Of a DNA stretch of 64,000 nt, positions 42,869 through 51,623 are shown in pieces (within the stretch, counting starts at the first letter, position 1; each line of letters opens with the position of its first letter). The notes under the pieces are model-generated. The model saw nothing but the letters and a program-made list of their open reading frames with translations, was not told where the DNA came from and made no database searches. A program made the translations under genes and the position numbers. The stretch comes from JAWLHA01 sp041690535 (GTDB lineage Bacteria; Pseudomonadota; Gammaproteobacteria; Thiohalomonadales; Thiohalomonadaceae): contig JAWLHA010000003.1 of the NCBI GenBank assembly GCA_041690535.1, positions 1 through 64,000 on the forward strand, read 5' to 3'.

Positions 42869-43624
42869 TCAGCCCTGCAGCCGCTCGGCATCCAGCCGGC
42901 GAATGCTGAGAACCAGGAAGGTGGCGATGAACAGCAGGTAGTAGATGATGTCGCTGCTGTCGAACAGACCCCGCAGCAGCGCCTCATAGTGGCGTTGGAG
43001 CGAGAGGTAGCCGAACAGCTGCCCCGATCCCGGGGCGGCGGCGCCGCCGGCCCAGTCGATGATCCACAACAGCAGCAACAGCCCAAAGGTGCCCACAGCC
43101 GCCACGGTGGGCTGGGCGGTCAGGGTGGAGATGAACAGCCCCGCCGCGGCAAAGGCCGCCAGCATCAGCGCCACCCCCAGCACGATGGCGGCGAACAGCC
43201 CGCGGTCGAGTTCCCCGGCGGCGAGCAGCGAGGCGGGCATGGCGGTGATGAGTGCCAGCATGATCCCCAGAAAACCGAGCACCCCCAGATATTTCCCCAG
43301 AACGATCTCGGTCATGGAGACCGGGGCGGAGAGGAGCAGCGGCAGGGTGCGGTTGCGCCGCTCCTCACTCACCAGCCGCATGGTGACCAGGGGCACCACC
43401 AGCAGGAGGATGATGGTGGCGGTCCCGAACAGGGGGGCGACGATGATCTCGGTGAGGCCGGGCGGGGCCTCCAGGAGCGCCAACTGCGGCTGCAGCCGCA
43501 GGTATTCATCCAGCTGACCGAGGAACAGAAAGGCCAGGATGAACTGCACCACCGCCAGGATGGACCAGGCAAGGGGGGAGAGAAACAGGCTGCGCAGCTC
43601 GCGCGCCGCGATGTGACCGATCAT
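42869..43624 (-). CDS. ABC-2 type permease (GldF-like)
   Basis: A 251-residue protein with six TM segments. It starts MIGHIAARELRSLFLSPLAW, typical of GldF-like permeases, and has the ABC-2 coupling region RLVSEERRNRTLPLLLSAPV. It overlaps the upstream ATPase stop by 4 bp. Substrate unknown. Confidence 0.92.
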   Translation of the reverse strand: MIGHIAARELRSLFLSPLAWSILAVVQFILAFLFLGQLDEYLRLQPQLALLEAPPGLTEIIVAPLFGTATIILLLVVPLVTMRLVSEERRNRTLPLLLSAPVSMTEIVLGKYLGVLGFLGIMLALITAMPASLLAAGELDRGLFAAIVLGVALMLAAFAAAGLFISTLTAQPTVAAVGTFGLLLLLWIIDWAGGAAAPGSGQLFGYLSLQRHYEALLRGLFDSSDIIYYLLFIATFLVLSIRRLDAERLQG

Positions 43625-44565
43625 GCCGCCTCCTGCTCCATTTCAGTGGTGGTGATGTTGACGAAGACGTCCTCCAGGGACATGCGCTCCGGCACCAGCT
43701 CGATCAGGCCCCACCCATGGCGTACCGAGTGCTCCACCAGTGCCTCGGCGGGGGAGCGCTCGGGGGGATGGGTGAGACGGAAGCGCCCGCTGCTCAGCGG
43801 TTCGGCCGTCACCACACCCGGGACCTCCGCCAGTGCCTGGATCCCGGGCGGGCGGAGGAAGGCGACAGTCAGGCTGGAGGCCTCCATGCGTCGGGTCAAC
43901 CCTTCGATGGTATCGCTGAGGACCAGCTCGCCGCGGCTGATGATCTGCACCCGGTCGCAGGTGGCCTGCACCTCGGGCAGAATGTGGGTGGAGAGAATGA
44001 CACTGTGCTCCCCCGCCAACTCGCGGATGAGCTTGCGGATTTCCCGGATCTGAATGGGATCGAGCCCCACCGTGGGCTCATCCAGGATCACCACCTCGGG
44101 GGCATGGATGATCGCCTGGGCGATCCCCACCCGCTGCTGATAGCCCTTGGAGAGATTGCCGATAAGCCGCCGCCCCACGGCGCTCAGCCCGCAGCGCTCC
44201 TTGGCGTTCTCCAGCGCCGCGTGCAGGCGATTGCGGGGGATGCGGTTCAGCCGTGCGCAAAAGAGCAGGTATTCGTCGACCGTGAGTTCGCGATAGAGCG
44301 GAGGCTGCTCCGGCAGGTACCCCAAGGCCCCCTTGGCCTGCTTCGGCCGGTCGAGGATGTCGACGCCATTGAGGGTGATACGTCCGGCGCTGGGGGCCAG
44401 GTTGCCGGTGATGCACTGCATGGTGGTGGACTTCCCGGCCCCGTTGGGACCGAGAAATCCCAGTACTTCGCCGCGGCGCACCTCGAAACAGAGGTCGTTC
44501 ACGGCGAGGGTGTCGCCGTAGCGGCGCGACAGGTGTTCAACGCTAAGGAGGCTGTCGGTGCTCAT
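43621..44565 (-). CDS. ABC transporter ATP-binding protein (GldA-like)
   Basis: A 314-residue ATPase. Walker A is FLGPNGAGKSTTMQ, the signature is LSKGYQQRVGIAQA and Walker B is VVILDEPTVGLDP. A C-terminal extension of about 90 residues, as in CcmA/GldA/NatA-type proteins, follows. It is the first gene of a five-gene minus-strand run ending in mutM. No clear promoter is seen; an element A copy lies about 200 bp upstream. Confidence 0.94.
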   Translation of the reverse strand: MSTDSLLSVEHLSRRYGDTLAVNDLCFEVRRGEVLGFLGPNGAGKSTTMQCITGNLAPSAGRITLNGVDILDRPKQAKGALGYLPEQPPLYRELTVDEYLLFCARLNRIPRNRLHAALENAKERCGLSAVGRRLIGNLSKGYQQRVGIAQAIIHAPEVVILDEPTVGLDPIQIREIRKLIRELAGEHSVILSTHILPEVQATCDRVQIISRGELVLSDTIEGLTRRMEASSLTVAFLRPPGIQALAEVPGVVTAEPLSSGRFRLTHPPERSPAEALVEHSVRHGWGLIELVPERMSLEDVFVNITTTEMEQEAA

Positions 44566-44767
44566 GGATGATCCCTGTTATTGTTCATCGACGCCCGCAC
44601 GGTGGGGCGATTCTCGGCCTGCTTATGGACCGGGACCCCGCAATAAAAGTTCCCACCTGGGGCGCGAGTGGTTAGGCTCGCGCCGCGGGGCCGCGGCAGC
44701 ATGGTAAACCGTTCTGGCGCGGCCCCGGGGTGGGACACGCCACTGTACAGCGCGGATGCGCCGGGAC
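44566..44767. other. Intergenic DNA between the GldA-like gene and element A copy 8
   Basis: GC-rich sequence with no convincing gene. It presumably contains the minus-strand promoter of the ABC operon, but no hexamer pair stands out. Confidence 0.4.
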
Positions 44768-44933
44768 CAGGGTAAACGCATACTTACGTCACGGCCGTGC
44801 TGTGAGCGATGTAAGTCCTTGAAAGCAGGTGCGCTGTAAATACATCCCTGTACGCTCGACGGCCGCGTCCATGCGGCCGTCGACCTGCTTTCAAGGACTT
44901 ACATCGCTCTTGGGTAAGTATGCGTTTACCCTG
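44768..44933 (+). mobile_element. Element A copy 8, 166-bp form, with 9/10 target duplication
   Basis: Ends CAGGGTAAACGCATACTTAC and GTAAGTATGCGTTTACCCTG are a perfect 20-bp inverted repeat. Flanks GCGCCGGGAC (44758-44767) and GCGCCGAGAC (44934-44943) match 9 of 10. It lies between divergent genes (GldA-like ATPase and hyuA). Confidence 0.94.
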
Positions 44934-45029
44934 GCGCCGAGACGCGTCAACCCGAACCGTTAGGCAGAATATGGTCGTCGTGCACTATTTCAACAGATTC
45001 AGCGGGGTTTGTTACCCCCCCATCGCGCC

Positions 45030-47000
45030 ATGATGCTCCTCGGGGTCGACACCGGTGGCACCTTCACCGACTTCGTCCTGCACGACGGGGTGGGGCTGCG
45101 TGTGCACAAGGTCCTCTCCACCCCCGATGCGCCGGAGCGGGCCATCCTTCAGGGCATCGCCGAACTGGGGCTGACCGCCGAGGATTTCCCGCAACTGCGG
45201 GTAGTGCACGGCTCCACCGTTGCCACCAACGCGGTGCTCGAGGGCAAGGGGGTGCGCACCGTCTATATCACCAATCGGGGGCTGGCCGATGTGCTCGCCA
45301 TCGGGCGCCAGGCACGGGCACGCCTCTACGATCTCCAGCCCGACTGCGCCCCGATGCCTGTGCCGCCCGAGCTCTGCCTGGAGACGGGGGGGCGGCTGGG
45401 GGCGGACGGCCAAGTCGTCGAGCCGCTCACCCCCGAGGATCTCCGTGCGTTGCGCGAGGCGCTCGTCAAGCTCGCCCCCCGGGCGGTGGCCATCAATCTC
45501 CTGTTCTCCTTCCTGGACGACCGCTTCGAGCGGATGGTGGAGGCGGCCGTGCCGGAGGGGATCTTCATCGCCCGCTCCTCGGCGGTGCTGCCCGAGTACA
45601 AGGAGTATGAGCGGGGCATCGCCACCTGGCTCAATGCCTGGGTGGGGCCGCTGGTGCAGAGCTATCTGGAGCGGTTGCGCGAGGGGTTGCCGGGGGCGGC
45701 AATCTCGGTGATGCAGAGCTCCGGATACACCATCGATGCGGCCCAGGCCGGCCGCGAGGCGGTGCACATGCTGCTCTCCGGGCCGGCCGGCGGGCTCGCC
45801 GGGGCGCAGCGGGTTGCCGCCGAAGCCGGCTGCCCGCGCCTGCTCACCTTCGACATTGGGGGCACCTCCACCGACGTGGCTCTCGTTGAGGGGGCGCTGC
45901 AGCTGACCAGCGAGGGGCGCATCGGCCCCTACCCGGTGTCGGTGCCTATGGTGGACATGCACACCATTGGGGCCGGCGGCGGCTCCATCGCCCGGGTGGA
46001 TGCCGGGGGGCTGCTGCAGGTGGGTCCCCAGTCGGCCGGGGCGGCTCCAGGACCCGCCTGCTACGGCCGAGGCGGCGGGGAGGCCACGGTGACCGATGCC
46101 AACCTGCTCCTCGGCCGACTGCGGCCCGAGGCGTTCCTTGGCGGCGGCATGCAGCTCGACGTGACCGCGGCGCAACGGGCGGTGGAGGGGATCGCCGCGG
46201 CCTTGGGGGTGAGCCGGGAGGAGGCCGCGCTCGGCATCGTGCGGGTCGCCAATGAACACATGGCGCGGGCGTTGCGCGTGATGTCGGTGCAGCGCGGGAT
46301 CGACCCCCGCGGCCTGACGCTGGTCTCCTTCGGCGGGGCCGGAGGGCTGCATGTGTGCGCCCTGGCCGAAGCCCTCGGGATGCGCCACGCCCTGGTGCCG
46401 GTCTATGCGGGGGTCCTCTCTGCGCTGGGGATGCTGGCTGCCCCGCGCGGGCGTGAACTCTCCCGCACCGTGCGCGGGGAGCTCGACACGTTCGACGAGG
46501 GGGCGCTGGAGCGGCGCTTTGCCGAGCTTCGGGCGCACGGGGCGGCCGCCCTGGCCGCCGAAGGCGTGCCGGTGGAGCGCATTACCGCCCAGCGCAAGGC
46601 TGACCTGCGCTACCAGGGCCAGTCCTACACCCTCACCGTGCCTTGGCAGGGGCGCGAGGCGGCGGCCCAAGCCTTCCATTCACTCCATCGGACCCGCTAC
46701 GGGCACAGAATGGAGCGGCCCATCGAGTTGGTGAATCTGCGCCTGGCCCTCCACGGGCCCGACCCGGAACTGCCCATGGCGCGCCTGCAGGGCGGGGCGG
46801 AAGGGACGCCGGAGGGGAAGGCCATGCTGTTTGGTGTGGCCGATCCGGTGGAGGTGTGGTCCCGTGAGGTGCTTCGGCCCGGCCAGACCATTGACGGTCC
46901 GGCCCTCATCACCGAGCGGGTCTCCACCACCTATCTGGCGCCCGGCTGGCGCTGCCGGGTGGACCCGATCGGCAATCTGGTCCTAGAGTTTCGGCTCTGA
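45030..47000 (+). CDS. Hydantoinase/oxoprolinase subunit A (HyuA-like), orphan
   Basis: A 656-residue ATP-dependent hydrolase subunit. Motifs are MLLGVDTGGTFTDFVLHDG at the N terminus, VHGSTVATNAVLEGKG, FDIGGTSTDVALVEG, HTIGAGGGSIARVDAGG and SFGGAGGLHVCALAEALGM. These enzymes open hydantoin or 5-oxoproline rings with ATP and normally need a HyuB partner of about 550 residues encoded next door. No hyuB is present on either side. ATG at 45030 or 45033 is chosen over a TTG at 45009. Confidence 0.92.
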   Translation: MMLLGVDTGGTFTDFVLHDGVGLRVHKVLSTPDAPERAILQGIAELGLTAEDFPQLRVVHGSTVATNAVLEGKGVRTVYITNRGLADVLAIGRQARARLYDLQPDCAPMPVPPELCLETGGRLGADGQVVEPLTPEDLRALREALVKLAPRAVAINLLFSFLDDRFERMVEAAVPEGIFIARSSAVLPEYKEYERGIATWLNAWVGPLVQSYLERLREGLPGAAISVMQSSGYTIDAAQAGREAVHMLLSGPAGGLAGAQRVAAEAGCPRLLTFDIGGTSTDVALVEGALQLTSEGRIGPYPVSVPMVDMHTIGAGGGSIARVDAGGLLQVGPQSAGAAPGPACYGRGGGEATVTDANLLLGRLRPEAFLGGGMQLDVTAAQRAVEGIAAALGVSREEAALGIVRVANEHMARALRVMSVQRGIDPRGLTLVSFGGAGGLHVCALAEALGMRHALVPVYAGVLSALGMLAAPRGRELSRTVRGELDTFDEGALERRFAELRAHGAAALAAEGVPVERITAQRKADLRYQGQSYTLTVPWQGREAAAQAFHSLHRTRYGHRMERPIELVNLRLALHGPDPELPMARLQGGAEGTPEGKAMLFGVADPVEVWSREVLRPGQTIDGPALITERVSTTYLAPGWRCRVDPIGNLVLEFRL

Positions 47001-47039
47001 ACTCCCTCTTACCCTTGTCTCAAAGGCGCCCGCCCCAGG

Positions 47040-47114
47040 CAGGGTGAACGCATCCTTACCCAAGGACATGCATCGCTCCCAGCACGGCTCTGAGGCGAGT
47101 ATGCGTTCACCCTG
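47040..47114 (-). mobile_element. Element A copy 9, 75-bp short form, with 9/10 target duplication
   Basis: Ends CAGGGTGAACGCATCC and GAGTATGCGTTCACCCTG bound the copy. It has the same internal deletion as copy 1, in the opposite orientation, at a CAAG/CTTG repeat. Flanks CCGCCCCAGG (47030-47039) and CCGTCCCAGG (47115-47124) match 9 of 10. It lies 39 bp after hyuA. Confidence 0.88.
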
Positions 47115-47203
47115 CCGTCCCAGGTCGCCCGGATGAAGCGCCGTGCCATCCGGGGCCTTTCACTACCAAACCTCCCCGAATGCGTCGCGGCCCTTCCTCC
47201 CGG

Positions 47204-48442
47204 TTACAGATGTGGCACCGGCCCGCTCGACTGCGTGGCCGCCAGGGAGCGGGCTCCCTCATTGGCCCAGCGGATAGCCTCCAGATAGCTGTCGCGGTAG
47301 ACCCCATTGGAAAGGGCGCCGTCGTCCAGCAGTGCCCAGTCGCCCCGCTCGTACGCCTGCACCCGACGCAGTACATCGCCGAGCTCGCCTTCGCCCGTGA
47401 GCAGGGCCTGCTTCAGTTCATCCGCCAAGGGGAGCACCTCCAGGAGCTCGGCCATGGGGCGGTCCATGATCGCATCCAGCAGCGACAGCAGCCCCACGGT
47501 GAAGGCGCTCTCTCGGGTGCGTGCTTCCGTTTCGCGGGCCAGCTGTTCGCACATCTTTGCCCGCACCAGCGCGGTGATCATCAGCTCCTGCGGCTTGTCC
47601 TCGACGCGGGTGAGCAGGATCAGGCTGGCCCAATTCTTGATGGCCTGGGTGCCGATGAGCACGAGGGCGCGCTGGACCGACTCCACCTGGTGGCGCAGTC
47701 CGAGGGAGGCGGAGTTGATGTAGCGCAGGAGCCGGTAGGTGAGGGACACGTCCTGGACGATCAGCGCCTTCAGTTCCTTTGCCTCGGCCTCGGGGTCCTG
47801 GAGCTTGGCAAGGAGGGAGAGGAGCACGGAGCGGTTCGCGCCGGGGCTGCGCGGTTGCTTGAGGACGTTAGGCCGGCAAAGGAAGTAACCCTGGAAATAG
47901 TCAAATCCGAGCTCGAGGCAGCGGGAGAACACTTCATGGGTCTCCACCTTCTCTGCCACCAGCTTGACGCCGTATTGCTTCAATTCAGGGACCAGCGCCG
48001 ATGCCCGCTCCAGCCCCAAGGCCATCAGGTCGAGCTTGACCAGGTTTGCCAATTTCAGAAGGGGTTCGAGTCCCGGTTTCAGATCGAAGTCGTCCAGGGC
48101 CAGCACGTAGCCCTGATCTGCCAGTTGCCGCAGCCCCGCCATCAGTTCATGGTCCAGGGTCACATCTTCGAGGATTTCAAGGACCACCTGTGATGGGCTA
48201 AACGGTAGCGGGTGCCGCCCGGTGACGAAGCTGCGGGTGGCGTTCACGAAGGCCGGCCGTCGCCCGACCAGGGTGTCGAGTCCGAACTCCATGAAGCCAT
48301 TGATGAGGACCTCAGAGGTGGCCTGGTCACCGTCCACGAATGTGGCACGGTTGTCGTGACCCCCACGATAGAGGAGTTCGTACGCCACCACCTTGAGACC
48401 GCGATCGTAGATCGGTTGTCGGCCGATGAAGATATCCTGCAT
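47204..48442 (-). CDS. EAL-HDOD signalling protein with degenerate EAL domain
   Basis: A 412-residue cytoplasmic protein beginning MQDIFIGRQPIYDRGLKVVA. The EAL-like half (to about 200) reads AYELLYRGG where active enzymes have E-A/V-L-R, and lacks most catalytic metal ligands, so c-di-GMP hydrolysis is unlikely. The HDOD half has SVLLSLLAKLQDPEAEAKEL and YRLLRYINSASLGLRHQVES. Relatives (CdgJ, YuxH) act as signalling adaptors affecting motility and biofilm. The ATG at 48442 is preferred over a TTG 15 codons upstream. It is divergent from the desaturase. Confidence 0.92.
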   Translation of the reverse strand: MQDIFIGRQPIYDRGLKVVAYELLYRGGHDNRATFVDGDQATSEVLINGFMEFGLDTLVGRRPAFVNATRSFVTGRHPLPFSPSQVVLEILEDVTLDHELMAGLRQLADQGYVLALDDFDLKPGLEPLLKLANLVKLDLMALGLERASALVPELKQYGVKLVAEKVETHEVFSRCLELGFDYFQGYFLCRPNVLKQPRSPGANRSVLLSLLAKLQDPEAEAKELKALIVQDVSLTYRLLRYINSASLGLRHQVESVQRALVLIGTQAIKNWASLILLTRVEDKPQELMITALVRAKMCEQLARETEARTRESAFTVGLLSLLDAIMDRPMAELLEVLPLADELKQALLTGEGELGDVLRRVQAYERGDWALLDDGALSNGVYRDSYLEAIRWANEGARSLAATQSSGPVPHL

Positions 48443-48613
48443 TGCCACGGTCCGGTTGTCCCTTCTCTTGCGCAAGTGGGTTTCCAACCCAAAGTAGCAT
48501 GGAGGGAGCGCGGACCATCACCTGAAAATTCCCTCAGGAAACATGGCGTGGAAGGTCCGATCCAGGTTGGCTATGCTCCACAGGGTCGCAAAGCCCAAGA
48601 TCAAGGTCCGGTT

Positions 48614-49792
48614 ATGACGTTATCAGGGGTCCTGCCGTTATCACCCATTGGTGTGCTTCTCTATACCCTCGCCCTCACCCACGTGACCATCGTCGCGGTC
48701 ACCGTTTTTTTGCATCGGCACCAGGCGCATCGGGCGCTGACGCTGCACCCGGCGGTGAGCCACTTCCTCCGCTTTTGGCTGTGGCTGACCACCGGCACGG
48801 TCACACGGGAGTGGGTCGCCGTGCATCGCAAGCACCATGCCACCTGCGAGACCGGGGACGACCCCCACAGCCCGCAGGTCCATGGGCTGTGCAGGCTCCT
48901 GTGGCGGGGGGTGGAGCTGTATCGCACGGAGGCAGCCAGATCCGATACGGTGCGGCGCTACGGCAAAGGCGCCCCCGACGATTGGCTCGAGCGGCACATC
49001 TACACGCCCCACGCCTCGAAAGGAATCGTCCTGATGCTCATCATCGATCTCCTTTTGCTTGGCCCGATCGGCTTGACCGTGTGGGCGGTGCAGATGATGT
49101 GGATACCGTTTTTTGCTGCGGGGGTCATCAATGGGGTGGGGCACTACTTCGGTTACCGGAACTTCCAAAGCCCCGATGCCTCCACCAACATCGTCCCCTG
49201 GGGGATTCTCATCGGCGGGGAGGAGTTGCACAACAATCATCACGCCTATCCCGGATCGGCGCGCCTGTCATTCCGGTGGTGGGAAGTGGACGTGGGCTGG
49301 CTCTACATTCGGGCGCTTGCCCTGGTTGGCCTTGCCGAGGTCAGGAAGACCGCGCCGCCGCCGCCACGGTTGGCATCCCCCGGCCCCCTGGATCTGAACG
49401 TGGCGAGGGCGATCGTGGCCAGTCGCCTCCAGGTCCTCGCCCGCTACGGCCAGGAGGTTATCGGCAAGGTCCACCGCCAGGAGCTGCGCCGTCTCGATGC
49501 GGACCGAGGCACAAGGGGCACGTTCAAGCAGGCGCGCCGACTGCTGTTGAGGGAGGCGTCCTTGCTGGACATGGAGGCCAAACGACGGCTCGAGGCGGCG
49601 CTGGCGTACAGCCAGGCGTTGCAGAGTGCCTGCCAGTTCCGTGACCGTCTGCAGGCGATCTGGCAGCGATCTGGTCGTCCCGAGGAGATGCTCGCACAGC
49701 TTCAGCTGTGGTGCCGGGAGGCGGAGGCGAGCGGCATCGATGCCCTGCGGCGATTTGCTGAGAACCTTCGCCGCTATCGGCTTCCAGCCTGA
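48614..49792 (+). CDS. Acyl-lipid/acyl-CoA fatty acid desaturase (DesA-type)
   Basis: A 392-residue membrane di-iron enzyme. The three histidine boxes are HRHQAHR, HRKHH and HNNHH, with TM segments around them (LLYTLALTHVTIVAVTVFLH; LMLIIDLLLLGPIGLTVWAV). A C-terminal helical extension of about 140 residues is common in DesA-like proteins of pseudomonads and relatives. It introduces a double bond, probably delta-9, to adjust membrane fluidity. The ATG at 48614 is chosen; the frame is open upstream through the divergent EAL gene. A bidirectional terminator follows. Confidence 0.93.
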   Translation: MTLSGVLPLSPIGVLLYTLALTHVTIVAVTVFLHRHQAHRALTLHPAVSHFLRFWLWLTTGTVTREWVAVHRKHHATCETGDDPHSPQVHGLCRLLWRGVELYRTEAARSDTVRRYGKGAPDDWLERHIYTPHASKGIVLMLIIDLLLLGPIGLTVWAVQMMWIPFFAAGVINGVGHYFGYRNFQSPDASTNIVPWGILIGGEELHNNHHAYPGSARLSFRWWEVDVGWLYIRALALVGLAEVRKTAPPPPRLASPGPLDLNVARAIVASRLQVLARYGQEVIGKVHRQELRRLDADRGTRGTFKQARRLLLREASLLDMEAKRRLEAALAYSQALQSACQFRDRLQAIWQRSGRPEEMLAQLQLWCREAEASGIDALRRFAENLRRYRLPA

Positions 49793-49814
49793 ACAACCGG
49801 TTTGCTGGCCGCAA

Positions 49815-49846
49815 CGAAAAAAGCCCGGAAAACCGGGCCTTTTTCG
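49815..49846. terminator. Bidirectional terminator between desaturase and rpmG
   Basis: AAAAAAGCCCGG and CCGGGCCTTTTT surround an AAAA loop, giving T-tracts on both strands between convergent genes. Confidence 0.92.
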
Positions 49847-49865
49847 TGCGAAAGCTTCAAATCAC

Positions 49866-50021
49866 TTACTTGATCTTCGCTTCGCGATAAGCCACGTGCT
49901 TGCGAACGACGGGATCAAACTTCTTGATCTCCATCTTTTCAGGCATGGTGCGCTTGTTCTTGGTCGTGGTGTAGAAGTGACCGGTACCCGCGCTGGAGAC
50001 CAGCTTGATCTTGTCACGCAT
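49866..50021 (-). CDS. rpmG: 50S ribosomal protein L33
   Basis: A 51-residue protein. It reads MRDKIKLVSSAGTGHFYTTT, then KNKRTMPEKMEIKKFDPVVR and KHVAYREAKIK, which is the L33 sequence type without the CxxC zinc pairs. It lies 22 bp after rpmB, the conserved rpmBG pair. Confidence 0.97.
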   Translation of the reverse strand: MRDKIKLVSSAGTGHFYTTTKNKRTMPEKMEIKKFDPVVRKHVAYREAKIK

Positions 50022-50043
50022 CGCGTTACTCCTTCAAAAAAAA

Positions 50044-50280
50044 TCAGATCTTGTCGCCGCGCGCGCGGATGTCGGTCAGCACAGCATCGATGCCCTTCTT
50101 ATCGATGATGCGCATGCCCTTCGTGCTGACGCGCAGTTTGACCCAACGGTTTTCGCTTTCAACCCAAAACCGGTGCGTATGCAGGTTGGGCAGGAAGCGA
50201 CGCCGGGTCTTGTTGTTCGCATGGGAAACGTTGTTCCCGGTCATCGGGCGCTTGCCCGTAACTTGGCATACCTTGGACAT
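50044..50280 (-). CDS. rpmB: 50S ribosomal protein L28
   Basis: A 78-residue protein starting MSKVCQVTGKRPMTGNNVSH, with RRRFLPNLHTHRFWVESENR and the C-terminal KGMRIIDKKGIDAVLTDIRA. Length matches L28. It is first in rpmBG, with a good promoter 60-90 bp upstream. Confidence 0.98.
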   Translation of the reverse strand: MSKVCQVTGKRPMTGNNVSHANNKTRRRFLPNLHTHRFWVESENRWVKLRVSTKGMRIIDKKGIDAVLTDIRARGDKI

Positions 50281-50340
50281 TGGAGTCTGCCTCCACAGAA
50301 ATAATTCGGAATTCTGGCATCGCCGGACGGAAAGCGGGCT

Positions 50341-50369
50341 TTTATATCAAAATGGCCCGACTCAAGCAA
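50341..50369 (-). promoter_or_regulatory. Sigma-70 promoter of rpmBG
   Basis: On the minus strand TTGCTT (50369-50364) and TATAAA (50346-50341) are spaced by 17 bp. Element A copy 10 begins 19 bp upstream of the -35, so it borders but does not disrupt the promoter. Confidence 0.78.
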
Positions 50370-50387
50370 GCTTATTCACCACGAAGT

Positions 50388-50553
50388 CAGGGTAAACGCA
50401 TCCTTACCCAAGAGCGATGTAAGTCTTTGAAAGCGGGCCGTCGACCGCATGGACGTGGCCGTCGAGCGTACACGGATGTATTCACAGCGCACCTGCTTTC
50501 AAGGACTTATACATCGCTCACAGCAGGACCGAATGTGAGTCTCCGCCCCCCTG
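50388..50553 (-). mobile_element. Element A copy 10, 166-bp form, degraded right end
   Basis: The left end CAGGGTAAACGCATCCTTAC is intact, but the right end reads GTGAGTCTCCGCCCCCCTG, several changes from consensus. Flanks CACCACGAAGT (50377-50387) and CACCACGACAT (50554-50564) match 9 of 11, a decayed duplication. It lies between radC and the rpmB promoter. Length is exactly 166 bp despite the decay. Confidence 0.87.
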
Positions 50554-50663
50554 CACCACGACATTGTGTCCATCGACCCTCGCAGGCCTGTGGTCCGCCC
50601 CATGGCCCCAAGGCCACGCGGCGGGAGGCGGCGGCGCCGGGTGTTCGGTGCTGAACGGCGCGA

Positions 50664-51338
50664 TTATAGCAGCCCGCGTTCGGCGAGGGAGACGATGGCG
50701 CCGTCGCCCACGATCATGTGATCGAGCACCCGCACATCGACCAGCGCCAGCGCCTCTCTCAGCCGCAGCGTGATCTGCTCGTCGGCCCGGCTCGGCTCGG
50801 CCACTCCGGACGGATGGTTGTGGGCCAGAATGAGGGCGGCGGCATTGAGCGCCAGGGCGCGCTTCACCACCTCGCGCGGGTGCACGCTGGCACCGTCCAC
50901 CGTGCCGAAGAACAGCTCCTCGTAGGCAAGGACCCGGTGCCGGTTATCCAGGAACAGGCAGGCGAAAACCTCCCGCTCGCGCTCTCGCAGCTGGGCGCTG
51001 AGATACTGCCGGGTGGCATCGGGGCTGGTGAGTGCATTGCCCCGGCGCAGGGTGGCCATCAGGTGGCGGCGACTCAGCTCCAGAATGGCCCGAAGCTGGA
51101 CGTACTTGGCATCGCCCAGCCCCCTGGCGGCGCAGAAGGTCATGCGGTCCGCCTCCAGCAGTTGCCGCAGACCGCCAAAGCTGCCCAGCAGTTCCCGCGC
51201 GAGGTCCACGGCGGTCTTGCCCCGGACCCCGGTGCGCAGAAAGATCGCCAACAGCTCGGCATCGGACAGCCCTTCGGCCCCCATGCGCAGCAGTTTCTCT
51301 CGTGGCCGCTCCTCGAGCGGCCAGTCCGTGATCGCCAT
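50664..51338 (-). CDS. radC: RadC family JAMM-domain protein
   Basis: A 224-residue protein. The N-terminal helix-hairpin-helix part has LRMGAEGLSDAELLAIFLRT. The C-terminal JAMM/MPN-like metal motif is ILAHNHPSGVAEPSRADEQI. Named for a radiation phenotype since assigned elsewhere; its biochemical role is unsettled. The ATG at 51338 has AAGGAGGT upstream. radC lies between rpmBG and coaBC in many gammaproteobacteria, as here. Confidence 0.94.
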   Translation of the reverse strand: MAITDWPLEERPREKLLRMGAEGLSDAELLAIFLRTGVRGKTAVDLARELLGSFGGLRQLLEADRMTFCAARGLGDAKYVQLRAILELSRRHLMATLRRGNALTSPDATRQYLSAQLREREREVFACLFLDNRHRVLAYEELFFGTVDGASVHPREVVKRALALNAAALILAHNHPSGVAEPSRADEQITLRLREALALVDVRVLDHMIVGDGAIVSLAERGLL

Positions 51339-51401
51339 GGTCAACCTCCTTGTCAAAACAGGCAGGAGTATTCTACCTGTCCCGGGGCGGCGGGCCAAAT
51401 T

Positions 51402-51567
51402 CAGGGTGAACGCATACTAACGTCACGGCCGTGCTGTGAGCGATGTAAGTCCTTGAAAGCAGGTGCGCTGTGAATACATCCCTGTACGCTCGACGGCCGC
51501 GTCCATGCGGCCGACGACCTGCTTTCAAGGACTTACATCGCTATTGGGTGAGTATGCGTTTACCCTG
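51402..51567 (+). mobile_element. Element A copy 11, 166-bp form, with 10-bp target duplication
   Basis: Ends CAGGGTGAACGCATAC and GTATGCGTTTACCCTG are intact. GGGCCAAATT occurs at 51392-51401 and at 51569-51578, a 10 of 10 match with one extra G between the element and the right copy. It is inserted between divergent radC and coaBC. Confidence 0.93.
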
Positions 51568-51623
51568 GGGGCCAAATTTGCCCTTCTTTCCGCGGCCGGC
51601 GGAGCGATGTACACTTTCTGTCC

